Below are positions 8,789 through 16,324 of a stretch of DNA of 38,138 nt, piece after piece; position 1 is the first letter of the stretch, and the number at the start of each line of letters is the position of its first letter. The position numbers and the translations under genes are program-made. The notes under the pieces were generated by a model. That model saw only the letters and a list, made by a program, of their open reading frames with translations, was not told where the DNA came from and did no database searches. The DNA is from JdFR-22 sp964534325 (lineage in GTDB: Archaea; Halobacteriota; Archaeoglobi; Archaeoglobales; Archaeoglobaceae), in contig CAZHOR010000021.1 in NCBI GenBank assembly GCA_964534325.1, positions 1 through 38,138 on the forward strand, read 5' to 3'.

Positions 8789-9427
8789 TTACTTGATCCA
8801 CACTCTTCTACCTTCTTCAATGAATATTAGTCTGGAACCCACTTTGCTCAGCAGGTCGGCTATTCTCTCGTAATGTCTGGCGATGAGGACCATATCCACC
8901 ATATCTTCGATGAGTCCTGGATTCAATTTGGCTGTATTGACAATTATCTCAACCGATTCAACGTAGAACCTGTCCACCTGGTCGTCCAGAGTTCCCAGCT
9001 CATTTCTCAGTCTGTTGGTGTTCCCCGACTGCAATGCTTTTCCTATGAGGTCGAACATTTTCAATATGTTCTCTTCCATCTTCTTGAAGTGATCGATAGC
9101 ATCTTCAAATCCGCTCTTGATGGTGTACATGGCTATCTCGTGGGCAAGATCGCTTATTCTCTCGTAATGACCTGAGATCCTGAGCATACTCAATGTGAAA
9201 CGGAGGTCCCACGCAACAGGCTGGAATAGAGCAACTACGGAGAGACAGGCACAATCGATGTCTGTGTTCATGACATCCACTATATGCTCTGTCTTGGAGG
9301 CAATTATCTTCTGCTCATCATCTCCCTCCAGCCCTCCGATGGCAACCTCTACCGACTTTTGTGCGAGTTTGTGTATCTCGGTTACTGAGTCTCTTATGTT
9401 ATTCAGTTTCTCTTCTAGTGCTCTCAT
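8789..9427 (-). CDS. phoU: PhoU-family phosphate signalling protein
   Basis: 212 aa from the ATG at 9427, which has AGGGGGA five bases upstream; an in-frame TTG at 9457 is less likely. Two PhoU repeats of three helices are visible, each with conserved acidic and arginine residues (for example HYERISDLAHEIA and HYERIADLLSKVG). PhoU modulates Pst phosphate uptake, and in other archaea pairs with phosphate permeases. No pst or pit gene is adjacent, so its partner is not visible here. NIF3 follows 30 bases downstream. Confidence 0.92.
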   Translation of the reverse strand: MRALEEKLNNIRDSVTEIHKLAQKSVEVAIGGLEGDDEQKIIASKTEHIVDVMNTDIDCACLSVVALFQPVAWDLRFTLSMLRISGHYERISDLAHEIAMYTIKSGFEDAIDHFKKMEENILKMFDLIGKALQSGNTNRLRNELGTLDDQVDRFYVESVEIIVNTAKLNPGLIEDMVDMVLIARHYERIADLLSKVGSRLIFIEEGRRVWIK

Positions 9428-9819
9428 ACTTTCCCCCTGAGCATTTGTTGGGCTCAATTAAATAGCTTTACACCTAACAGTACTTTATTATTTATTGTTT
9501 TTCCTTATCTGGGTTTTAACTTGATATGGTGTCTTTAATCCACTACCAGATTACAAGAAGATTTATACTTGAATTAAGGCAACAATACTTTTTGATATTC
9601 ATTCAGTATCTACCTCTTTATCTTGCTGGCAGTGAAATACCGAACCGCTTACTATCCGGAGGAAGATAATTTATATAATTTTTCTTAGGAAAATTATATG
9701 TCCTTTTACGCACCTTTTCCCCATCTCTCATTATTATAAGCAATACCAATTCAAACACTATTTAATAATAAAGATTCCATGATATTAATAACCGCTTCCA
9801 GTTCGGTTGGAGGGTTAGT
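9428..9819. other. Non-coding stretch upstream of phoU
   Basis: About 390 AT-rich bases with no convincing gene on either strand. It holds the phoU promoter, a long palindrome at 9673-9699 and, at the right end, the leader of the small ORF at 9820. Confidence 0.5.
9673..9699. promoter_or_regulatory. Long AT-rich palindrome, candidate operator
   Basis: A perfect 10-base inverted repeat, ATATAATTTT (9673-9682) and AAAATTATAT (9690-9699), with a 7-base spacer. It contains TATA-like sequence and lies between phoU and the small ORF at 9820. It could be an operator or an overlapping divergent promoter. The regulator is unknown. Confidence 0.4.
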
Positions 9820-9957
9820 GTGACAGACTCAGAACCACTAATAAGAATAAAAAATGGGTTGTACAGGCCCGTTCCACTTTCGGGGCTTAAAGACGAGAAA
9901 GGTAAACCGGTGTACATGTTCGTCAGGATCGGAGAAGCCTCTGCAGCTCAAGAGTAA
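9820..9957 (+). CDS. Small hypothetical protein, 45 aa
   Basis: GTG start with GGAGGG at 9809-9814 in good position. The protein begins (M)TDSEPLIRIKNGLYRP and ends VYMFVRIGEASAAQE. Codon use and the clean leader suggest a real gene. It is basic-hydrophobic and lacks cysteines or membrane segments. I do not recognise the family; a small beta-rich or antitoxin-like protein is possible. It lies 50 bases before the isochorismatase-family gene on the same strand. Confidence 0.5.
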   Translation: MTDSEPLIRIKNGLYRPVPLSGLKDEKGKPVYMFVRIGEASAAQE

Positions 9958-10007
9958 ACCGGGAAGACAACACAAAATATTTTTTTCCGGTTAGCTCAAC
10001 CCCTTTT

Positions 10008-10535
10008 ATGTACGCTCTGTTAATAGTTGATATGCAGAAGGACTTCTGCTACCCCGATGGAGCTTTATACCTCGGTGAACAGGTCAACAAGACTTTTGAA
10101 CCCCTCAAAAAGGTTGTTGAGGGAGCCAGAGGTAAAATGCCTATAATATTCACTCTTGACTGGCACAGAAAAGACGATGCCGAATTCGAGGTGTGGCCTC
10201 CTCACTGTGTGATGGATACAGTGGGTGCGGAGATAATCGATGAGGTCAAACCCGGCGAACACGACCCCCTCATCAAGAAGAGGAGATACTCAGCATTTTA
10301 CGGAACGGACCTCGATTTGACATTGAGAGAGATGGGTGTAAACGAACTGTATATTACTGGTGTGGCCACCAACATTTGTGTACTCCACACCGCAGCGGAC
10401 GCCGGCCTTTTGAATTATGGGGTTACCGTTATAAAGGATTGTACGGCAGCTGCAGGCGAATACGAATATGAGTATAGTTTGAAGCACATGGAGGACGTGG
10501 TGGGAGCGAGTATAATAACTTCAGAGGATTTTTAG
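10008..10535 (+). CDS. Isochorismatase-family hydrolase, nicotinamidase-like
   Basis: 175 aa. The cysteine-hydrolase triad is visible as D8 (LIVDMQKDF), a lysine at 90/91 (LIKKRRYSAF) and C124 (GVATNICV). Metal-binding residues typical of nicotinamidases are also present: D51-W-H53 and H66 in WPPHCV. This favours nicotinamidase (nicotinamide to nicotinate, NAD salvage) over isochorismatase proper. No Shine-Dalgarno is seen; a TATA-like AAAATATTTTTT about 30 bases upstream suggests a leaderless start. Confidence 0.85.
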   Translation: MYALLIVDMQKDFCYPDGALYLGEQVNKTFEPLKKVVEGARGKMPIIFTLDWHRKDDAEFEVWPPHCVMDTVGAEIIDEVKPGEHDPLIKKRRYSAFYGTDLDLTLREMGVNELYITGVATNICVLHTAADAGLLNYGVTVIKDCTAAAGEYEYEYSLKHMEDVVGASIITSEDF

Positions 10536-10694
10536 ACAAAGAAGCAGCCTCAGACTTTAAATGTTCATCATCGAATCAGCTCGCCCATCAGTCATCATCG
10601 GCCATTCAAATGTTTAAGGGGGGAGCGAAAAAACTTGCGGTAAATTCCGGATCGTGCGGTAAAGTTAAAGTAGAGCCAAAGTAATTTTTAAGGT

Positions 10695-11597
10695 ATGAAT
10701 AAGCCCATCCTCAAGTCTTTCCTGACCCTTATTTTATTGTTGGGTGCGCTTGCAGTTTCGGGTTGTCTTCAGGAACCGAAGATAACTTCTACCCAGCACA
10801 AATGGGGCGATGTAACTTCAGAGGAGACTGAACTTATCTCTACTGTTATGGTGGATAGCCCCAATTTCGTTCCCATTCCCCTGAGTGACGTCAAGCTGGA
10901 CATCTACATGAACGGCATACATATGGGTAAAGGTAGTGCCGTGGGAGATACTACAATCTCCGGTAAAGATGAGCTGAAGATTTCTTCCCGCATTGAGAAC
11001 GAGAGGCTGAGAGACTGGTGGCCCACTCACATCAGGAACGGAGAGGAGACGGAAGTCAAGATTAGAGGGGATCTGGTTTTTGGTGTTATGGGTTACGGGT
11101 TGGAGGTTCCAGTGGAGAACAATGTAAGTTTTAACACTTCTGTTCTATCCAAAATGTCTTCAAAGGAGGTCAGAATGGGTTTCATAGGTTTTGAGGCCCT
11201 GGCGATGAGGAATATGGAGTTCAAGTGGGATACAGAGGAAGAGGATGGGGATACGGCGATCATAGTTACCATGGATGTTAAGAACAACTTGCCTGTAGAG
11301 ATCCCACTGAAGTCGATTGACTATCAAATGGAGATGAACGGAGTTAAAATAGCGCAAGGAGCCAGCTCGGGCCATCTGGCTATTCCTGGATCCGGTCAGC
11401 GGGAAATAACCATGGAGATGAGCATGGATGAGACCAAAATACCTCAATGGTGGGTCACACACATCCAGAAGAGCGAGAAGACAGAAGCAGCTATCGATAT
11501 GCAGTTAACCCTGGAGATGGATGGTGAGGAACAGATTGTGGAATTGAGTGATATGGAATTCGAATTCTCCACCAACATCGCCAGATCGATGAGTTAG
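10695..11597 (+). CDS. Lipoprotein with two LEA14/WHy-type domains
   Basis: 300 aa. A signal peptide ends in a lipobox (LAVSGC, lipidated Cys24), placing it on the outer face of the membrane. Two homologous beta-sandwich repeats follow, about residues 30-150 and 170-290. Each has the pattern V(N/D)NxxPxPIPL-(S/K)-x(D/Y), then NG...GxA, a WW-x-THI segment and a final beta strand, as in LEA_2/WHy (water stress and hypersensitive response) domains. Archaeal LEA14-like proteins are thought to be stress-related, but the exact role is unknown. tRNA-Gln follows on the same strand. Confidence 0.85.
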   Translation: MNKPILKSFLTLILLLGALAVSGCLQEPKITSTQHKWGDVTSEETELISTVMVDSPNFVPIPLSDVKLDIYMNGIHMGKGSAVGDTTISGKDELKISSRIENERLRDWWPTHIRNGEETEVKIRGDLVFGVMGYGLEVPVENNVSFNTSVLSKMSSKEVRMGFIGFEALAMRNMEFKWDTEEEDGDTAIIVTMDVKNNLPVEIPLKSIDYQMEMNGVKIAQGASSGHLAIPGSGQREITMEMSMDETKIPQWWVTHIQKSEKTEAAIDMQLTLEMDGEEQIVELSDMEFEFSTNIARSMS

Positions 11598-11693
11598 CTC
11601 TAAACATGCATATTCGGTCAATAGTTTAATGGTATTGCTTATGAACCCGATTCCCCCGTATCGATAATAATATATGCATGGTGGAACGGTAAA

Positions 11694-11703
11694 TACTATA
11701 AAA
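11694..11703 (+). promoter_or_regulatory. TATA box of tRNA-Gln
   Basis: The sequence ACTATAAAAA lies about 20-29 bases before the mature tRNA 5' end, the normal archaeal TATA position. Confidence 0.6.
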
Positions 11704-11722
11704 AATGGAAGCAAAAACAGGA

Positions 11723-11795
11723 AGTCCCGTAGGGTAGCGGTCAATCCTACCGGCCTTTGGAGCCGGTGACGGGGGTTCGAGTCCCCCCGGGACTA
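11723..11795 (+). tRNA. tRNA-Gln (anticodon UUG)
   Basis: 73 nt. The acceptor stem AGTCCCG pairs perfectly with CGGGACT, followed by discriminator A. The anticodon stem CCGGC/GCCGG closes the loop CTTTGGA, giving anticodon TTG. The T stem GGGGG/CCCCC encloses TTCGAGT. CCA is not encoded and no intron is seen. A pair of accessory genes begins immediately downstream, but I see no attachment-site repeat of the tRNA 3' end. Confidence 0.95.
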
Positions 11796-11852
11796 CTATT
11801 TAGCTCCTTCTCTTTTTCAAGATGTTCTAGAAACAGCTACAGGGCTACAGGA

Positions 11853-12065
11853 TTATATAGACTCGGGAACCTTGATTTCTCTGGAGGATGTTCCGAATTT
11901 CTTTGAGAAGTTGATCACAGTTAGGCCGTTGAGTTTTCCTGAGGAGGCATACCTTGCAAATACTCCTTCCTCTATCTCCTCACCTTCGGCCTTTTCGGGT
12001 TCACCGAAGCTCATGTAGAGCACATCTGCCTCTTTATCATAGCTTATTGATACTTTCTTTTCCAT
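11853..12065 (-). CDS. DUF2283-family small protein
   Basis: 70 aa from the ATG at 12065, supported by AAGGTG upstream. The pattern ISYDKEADVLYMSFGEP ... GVFARYASSGKLNGLTVINFSKKF is characteristic of DUF2283, small proteins often found beside nuclease-like or toxin genes. The start overlaps the end of the upstream gene (12037-12375) by 29 bases, so the two are translationally coupled, as in toxin-antitoxin pairs. The antitoxin-like role is inference. Confidence 0.75.
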   Translation of the reverse strand: MEKKVSISYDKEADVLYMSFGEPEKAEGEEIEEGVFARYASSGKLNGLTVINFSKKFGTSSREIKVPESI

Positions 12066-12375
12066 ATACCAGCACCTTGTCACTGGTTTTTATTCTGGAC
12101 AGGAAAAATCCTGTGATCACAAAACCCTCTTTATTCAAATGTTTGGCTATTATTAATAAATACTTTTTCGTAACTGGAGTATCCTCAAAGTACTTCAGAT
12201 AGTGGTAATTTTCCTCTTTCAGTGAGTGGTAGATAAAGTCCGGGTCTTCAAGGGTTTCAGAAATTTTGTCCTCCTGACCATTCACCTCAGGATGCCTTGA
12301 TGTCATGTGATCCCACTGGACTTCAGTTAACCTGATTTGTCTATCTGCTCTGGAGGTTACCTTAAGGACAGTCAT
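12037..12375 (-). CDS. Putative PBECR/RelE-like nuclease, toxin candidate
   Basis: 112 aa from the ATG at 12375; a GTG at 12387 is possible. The segment IRLTEVQWDHMTSRHPEV resembles the I-x-(L/V)-T-x-x-x-W-x-H-I/M-x-x-RHPE signature of phage-associated PBECR-type (barnase/EndoU/colicin/RelE-like) nuclease domains. A predicted beta sheet follows (YHYLKYFEDTPVTKKYLLII, FVITGFFLSRI). It overlaps the downstream DUF2283 gene. Together they look like a toxin-antitoxin module, but the enzymatic assignment is by pattern only. Confidence 0.6.
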   Translation of the reverse strand: MTVLKVTSRADRQIRLTEVQWDHMTSRHPEVNGQEDKISETLEDPDFIYHSLKEENYHYLKYFEDTPVTKKYLLIIAKHLNKEGFVITGFFLSRIKTSDKVLVYGKESINKL

Positions 12376-12438
12376 AACCCCATCCACAAGCCTTGAACTA
12401 TAATACTGTTGCCCACTATTATTTCAAGATAGCATAGT

Positions 12439-13576
12439 TCACAATAACAGATGCCTATTCCCGATATTCACCTTCTTCAAGTACTTCTTGGCGGTTTGGT
12501 AGCATACCTCTACCTGTTTGCGGGGAGTCACTGGCATATCCGTCATATAGAAGCTGGGGTGGAACACCAGCAATGAATAAGGGATATCCGGGTCGATCTC
12601 CGATATGAACTTCGCTATGCCCTATATTTCTTCCCTGTCCACATACCCTGGGACCAGCAGAGTTGTGGCGGTGAGCATTGGCTCGTGTCTATGGGGATAG
12701 TATTCCTCTCCAATCATCCTGAAGTTCTCGTATGCTCTCTTATTGGGAACCCCACTCAACGTTAATGAGAGATTCTCATTCCAGGTTTTGAGGTCGAATT
12801 TTATTATACCACCACTCTTGAAGGACAGCTCTACAGCCCTCCTTACCAGCTTTTGGTTTCCACAGCCATTCCATTCCCAGCAAATCCTTGGTATGGCCAT
12901 TAACAGACTCTAAAATCTTCTCCGACGCACTTAATGCGAAGGGAAAATGCGGCTCTGGAGAACCTCCAAAATAGCAGACGCAGGAGACCCTCTTGTTATC
13001 TACCGCTTCCTTTACTTCTCTTTCTGGCTTAATATGGGCGCAAAATCGAGCTCTTTATGGGATGGGTTTTGACAGAAGATGCAGTCAAAGTTGCAGCCGT
13101 GGAAGAACACTGCAGGTTGAGACTTTTCTCAGCGCTTCCGGGGCAGAACCAGCTTGCACAACAATTTGTGGGTAAGGGATCGAGGTAGGTATGAACCAAA
13201 CCCTCCTTTAAAGGCCTGACCAGGGCACCTCAGAGTTTTTGTTGACACCGCAATAACCCATACCTTCCTCAGGGATCATGCACTCGTTCTGGCACTGATC
13301 ACAGGGCACTCCAGCAGGTTCCTTAGGAGGTTCTGGAGGAAGAAGAAACTCACTCCGTATTTTGTGGTGGACCTCTTTAACTTCTTCACCCAATCCCTTC
13401 CTGATGCAATCGACACATATGCCTAAGGCTTCAGAGATCGGAGTACTTTTCTTTTCACATATTTTGCAGCTGGATGTTTCCGGATTTGGGTAAAAGAATT
13501 TTATATTACTACTATGCAAGAAGTTGTTCTTGGTAATAAATAAAGTTTGGTGTCTTATTATTATTTTCAAGCCCAC
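12439..13576 (-). pseudogene. Degraded radical SAM protein (PflA/AmmeMemoRadiSam-like)
   Basis: The remains of one gene spread over several frames. The N-terminal cysteine ribbon (CKIC, CVDC, then CDQCQNEC and GYCGV) is open to about 13208. After a frameshift come CCASWFCPGSAEKS and, in another frame, VFFHGCNFDCIFCQNP, the CxxxCxxC Fe-S/SAM motif (CNFDCIFC). Next come CYFGGSPEPH and a frame containing KFDLKTWNEN and ATTLLVPGYVDREEI. That frame meets an in-frame TAG at about 12619-12621, then resumes as GIAKFISEIDPDIPYSLLVF to a TGA at 12439-12441. At least three frameshifts plus one stop indicate a decayed gene. The 5' boundary is uncertain. Confidence 0.85.
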
Positions 13577-13954
13577 TCGATCAACTAAAGTAGAGCAGGA
13601 CTAAAATAGAATAATAATGAAGAGACTGACACCCTACTTTTTTGGCCCACTCTAAGACATCCCCAGACTCTTCAAGCTGGAGTGACTACTCCCGGGGGGT
13701 TTAAGGGGGTCGATTAATCGACAAGTTGGTCGAGAAGCAACTTTGGAAAGTCACTCCAGTACTTATAAGTATATTGACATAATATATAAGCATTATTGAG
13801 CTGTGATTACATTTGACAGTAAATTAATTAATTTTTAGTTTGAATTAATAAGAAATTAGGTTAATAAAATCATCTTAAGCTACCCTGAAACTGATTCAGG
13901 TAAAAAATTAAAAAGGTGGGTTCTTCACCTTATTTGGTTATGCTAAACGTGAAT
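13577..13954. other. Non-coding AT-rich stretch with one structured element
   Basis: No gene is supported here. The left third holds the inverted-repeat structure at 13677-13759. The rest (13760-13950) is AT-rich and featureless, apart from TATA-like runs near 13762-13790. Confidence 0.5.
13677..13759. repeat. Inverted repeat with internal hairpins, candidate structured RNA or element end
   Basis: The outer arms CTGGAGTGACT (13677-13687) and AGTCACTCCAG (13749-13759) are perfect complements. Inside lie a 14-base palindrome, GTCGATTAATCGAC (13709-13722), and a weaker hairpin GTTG/CAAC (13725-13741). GC-rich runs (CCCGGGGGG, GGGGG) contrast with the AT-rich surroundings. It could be a small structured RNA or a remnant of a miniature element. 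Confidence 0.4.
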
Positions 13955-14204
13955 TTAAACTACCTTCTTGAGCTTTCTTCTTGCACCATAAAGAATAGTT
14001 GGGAATCCGATCACACATGCTCCAGCCAGAGGAATTATTGCAGGTTTAAATATTGCGGGGAGCACACAACAGTCTGTCAGGAATGTCAGTAAACTACCTG
14101 CTCCCACAAACCCCAGAAATGCCGCCGGGATAGCGTAGAGCTGCTATGTATCCAACCACTACTAATCCCAATAATTCCCTCACATTTACGCTAACTGTAT
14201 TCAT
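13955..14204 (-). pseudogene. Frameshifted small membrane protein with DCC motif
   Basis: An ATG at 14204 opens MNTVSVNVRELLGLVVVGYIAA. The reading then shifts one frame and continues LYAIPAAFLGFVGAG, LTFLTDCCVLPAI, IIPLAGACVIGF and a basic tail RRKLKKVV, ending in TAA at 13955. Repaired, it is about 80 aa with two or three membrane segments and a vicinal cysteine pair. Decay, or a single-base sequencing error, are both possible. The function is unknown; a metal or thiol role is only suggested by the cysteines. Confidence 0.55.
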
Positions 14205-14412
14205 TTAAACCCCTCCAAACACCTTGCTATACAATAACAATATATGCCTTTTCGTTATCCTTCAAATCTTAATCACCATAATGGAAAAGAGATGCTCTCC
14301 CGAAAATCCGAATGTGTTCAATGTCAGATCATCCGGTCCGTTTACTTTCACAACTTTCCAAAGATTTAAATTATAGTTATGTTCATTACCCATTAGCGGG
14401 AGGAGGCCCGAG

Positions 14413-14598
14413 ATGAAAGTTAAAGAGTATGGGAATAGCCAGGCTCTAGTAATTAGGGGGTATAACTTCTGCAGAAGATACCACCAGGAAGTGGACGAGA
14501 ATCTGGTCCATTCCATTGCAAGGTTCTGTGAGCTGAGAGCTCAATACGGCGGATGCGCCAAATGCCCACAATCGGATTACAGAGAAATTAAAGGCTAG
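14413..14598 (+). CDS. Small cysteine-containing protein, 61 aa
   Basis: The ATG is preceded by GGAGG at 14399-14403 and a TATA-like TTTAAATTAT near 14364-14373. The protein has a hydrophilic, partly aromatic body (YGNSQALVIRGYNFCRRYHQEVDE) and cysteines arranged as C, then FCELRAQYGGCAKC, suggesting a small metal-binding fold. I do not recognise the family. The stop codon runs straight into the three-way RNA-like structure at 14597-14654. A split permease operon lies downstream. Confidence 0.55.
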   Translation: MKVKEYGNSQALVIRGYNFCRRYHQEVDENLVHSIARFCELRAQYGGCAKCPQSDYREIKG

Positions 14599-14654
14599 CA
14601 ACGCTGGAATGTAGTTCCAGAAAGCCTACTTTTCTCTTAAGTAGAGGGGTTGCT
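14597..14654 (+). ncRNA. Three-way-junction RNA-like structure (terminator, ncRNA or leader)
   Basis: The outer stem AGCAAC (14597-14602)/GTTGCT (14649-14654) encloses two hairpins: CTGGAA/TTCCAG (14604-14609, 14615-14620) and CTACTT/AAGTAG (14626-14631, 14639-14644). All three 6-base stems are perfect. It starts at the stop codon of the gene at 14413. The conserved bases of a hammerhead core are absent. Function unknown. Confidence 0.4.
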
Positions 14655-14813
14655 CTCGCATCATCCATGACCAGCTTTTAACTAAGCATATATGTGGAGT
14701 GTCAAAACCGATAAATAAGCTCTTTACAAACAGGACTACATGAGATGGGGATTCAATTTTACTAACTTGATTGTAGTATCTGGATCAAGCTGTTCAGAGG
14801 TGACTGAAAGATT

Positions 14814-15296
14814 ATGAACTTCACCGTCATTTTCATCAATTCCTTTGTGCTGGTGTGTTTTATTGCCGCTGTCCTCAAGGACAGGGATAAGACCAGACAG
14901 GCCTTAAAGGTAGCTGTTAACGCGTTCTTTCGTATTTTTCCCATGGTCCTGGCTATTGTTATTCTCATAGGTCTTATACTGGGGTTCGTACCCCCAGAAC
15001 AGATATCCCGGTTCATAGGCGACCAGTCAGGATTTGCAGGTGTACTGGTGGTTGGTGTTGTGGGAGCTGTTCTTCATATTCCTGCCTTGATATCGTTTCC
15101 TCTGGCGTCCTCCCTGTTGAAAGCTGGTGCGTCGGTTACTGCGGTGGCGGCGTTCATCACCACTTTGACCATGATCGGGACCGTTACCCTCCCACTGGAA
15201 ATAAAGGAGTTGGGTAAGGAGATGGCGTTGTTGAGGAATGGGATAAGCTTCGTTGTGGCGATTACCATCGCCCTTCTCATGGGGGTGATACTGTGA
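14814..15296 (+). CDS. Permease half-protein 1 (split PF03773-like permease)
   Basis: 160 aa with about four membrane segments: near residues 3-22, 40-60, 73-95 and 135-158. Conserved small-residue and proline motifs (IFPMVLAIVILIGLILGFVPP, HIPALISFPLASSLLKAGAS) resemble one half of the predicted permease family that includes ArsP-like organoarsenical exporters. The second half is the next gene, which overlaps by four bases (GTGA). The two halves probably form one transporter. The substrate is unknown; a metalloid is plausible from the wider context. Confidence 0.7.
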   Translation: MNFTVIFINSFVLVCFIAAVLKDRDKTRQALKVAVNAFFRIFPMVLAIVILIGLILGFVPPEQISRFIGDQSGFAGVLVVGVVGAVLHIPALISFPLASSLLKAGASVTAVAAFITTLTMIGTVTLPLEIKELGKEMALLRNGISFVVAITIALLMGVIL

Positions 15297-15832
15297 ACCA
15301 GAAGCAGAAGAGCGGGATGATCAGGGATAGTATCTTTTTGGGTGTGGTGGTGGTTGTCACTCTAATTCTGGTAATTATTTTCCCCGAAAGACAGGATGAC
15401 GTTGCCCTTACTGCCTGGGATTACTTCCTGGATATGATATTCATCCTTCCCGCTGTAATGGTTTTGATGGGCCTGTTCACGGTGTGGGTGTCTAAGGATA
15501 TGGTGGTGAAGTATCTGGGTAAGAGCTCGGGAGTTAAGGGTGTTGCTCTCTCCATTTTCTTCGGCTCTCTACCCACCGGACCACTCTACGTGGCTTTCCC
15601 TCTGGCCGCCAGCTTGATACAGAAGGGGGCTCGGGTTTCCAGTATCATCATATTTCTGTCGGCGTGGGCGTGTATAAAGCTCCCTCAAGAGCTGGTAGAG
15701 CTCCAGTTCCTGGGACCCAGCTTTATGTTGACCAGGCTGGCCCTTACTGTGGTGTTCATATCCTTGATGGGTTTCTTGATCGAGGTAATTATTGAATGGA
15801 AGAATGGAGGTGAAATCAATGAAAGTATTTGA
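15293..15832 (+). CDS. Permease half-protein 2 (split PF03773-like permease)
   Basis: 179 aa from a GTG overlapping the upstream stop by four bases, with GGGGGTGAT upstream. It has four or five membrane segments. The motif GSLPTGPLYVAFPLAASLIQKGARVS mirrors HIPALISFPLASSLLKAGASVT in the first half, showing the two genes are homologous halves. SAWACIKLPQE carries a membrane cysteine. The cupin gene begins inside its 3' end, so the three genes form one operon. Confidence 0.7.
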   Translation: MNQKQKSGMIRDSIFLGVVVVVTLILVIIFPERQDDVALTAWDYFLDMIFILPAVMVLMGLFTVWVSKDMVVKYLGKSSGVKGVALSIFFGSLPTGPLYVAFPLAASLIQKGARVSSIIIFLSAWACIKLPQELVELQFLGPSFMLTRLALTVVFISLMGFLIEVIIEWKNGGEINESI

Positions 15833-16124
15833 TCTGAAGGAGATGGAGGCTCACCCGCTGGAGGAAAGGGATAAGAACGTCTTCTACCGGGCTGAGGAGT
15901 TCAGGATGAGGGTTGTGGAGCTCTCACCCGGTGAAGAGATCCCCTCATGTGAGATGGAGTCGTACGTCATCTTCTACGTGGTAGAAGGCAGCGCTCAGGT
16001 GGGGGTCAATGAAGAGAGGACAGAGCTTGAGGAGGGACAGTGCCTAATCACTGAGCCAGCGACCATGTCCATGAAGACAGAGAAGGGTGTCAAGATAATG
16101 GGGATACAGATAATGAGAACATAG
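15819..16124 (+). CDS. Small cupin-domain protein
   Basis: 101 aa from the ATG at 15819, chosen because GGAGGTGA lies at 15806-15813; a start at 15792 would lie upstream of that site. The single cupin barrel is visible: VVELSPGEEIPSCEME, YVIFYVVEGSAQVGVNEER, LEEGQCLITEPATM and a final beta strand KIMGIQIM. The usual HxH metal ligands are replaced (SCEME), so metal binding is doubtful. It overlaps the permease gene and may sense or bind the transported ligand; that is inference. Confidence 0.75.
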   Translation: MKVFDLKEMEAHPLEERDKNVFYRAEEFRMRVVELSPGEEIPSCEMESYVIFYVVEGSAQVGVNEERTELEEGQCLITEPATMSMKTEKGVKIMGIQIMRT

Positions 16125-16324
16125 CGAAAATATGAATCTGTTGATTGACCTTCGTTGATTGATATTTTAAAATAATAACAATATTATACAAAACTTATTG
16201 AATAAAATCGAGGTTCGTTAATAACCCCAATGAGCCACTAAATTGACCACCAAACGGTTACTTCTCTATCATGGGATGAGCTAATTGGATTTAACATCTT
16301 CCTCATAAAGTTTGGGGGTATCGA

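Noticed and set aside
12619..12621. Pyrrolysine readthrough of the in-frame TAG
   Set aside because: The same gene has several frameshifts, so decay explains the stop better; no Pyl genes are seen in the window.
11723..13576. Integrative element inserted at tRNA-Gln
   Set aside because: No integrase and no second copy of the tRNA 3' end were seen in the window.
14597..14654. Hammerhead ribozyme in the three-way junction
   Set aside because: The CTGATGA and GAAA core strands are missing on both strands.
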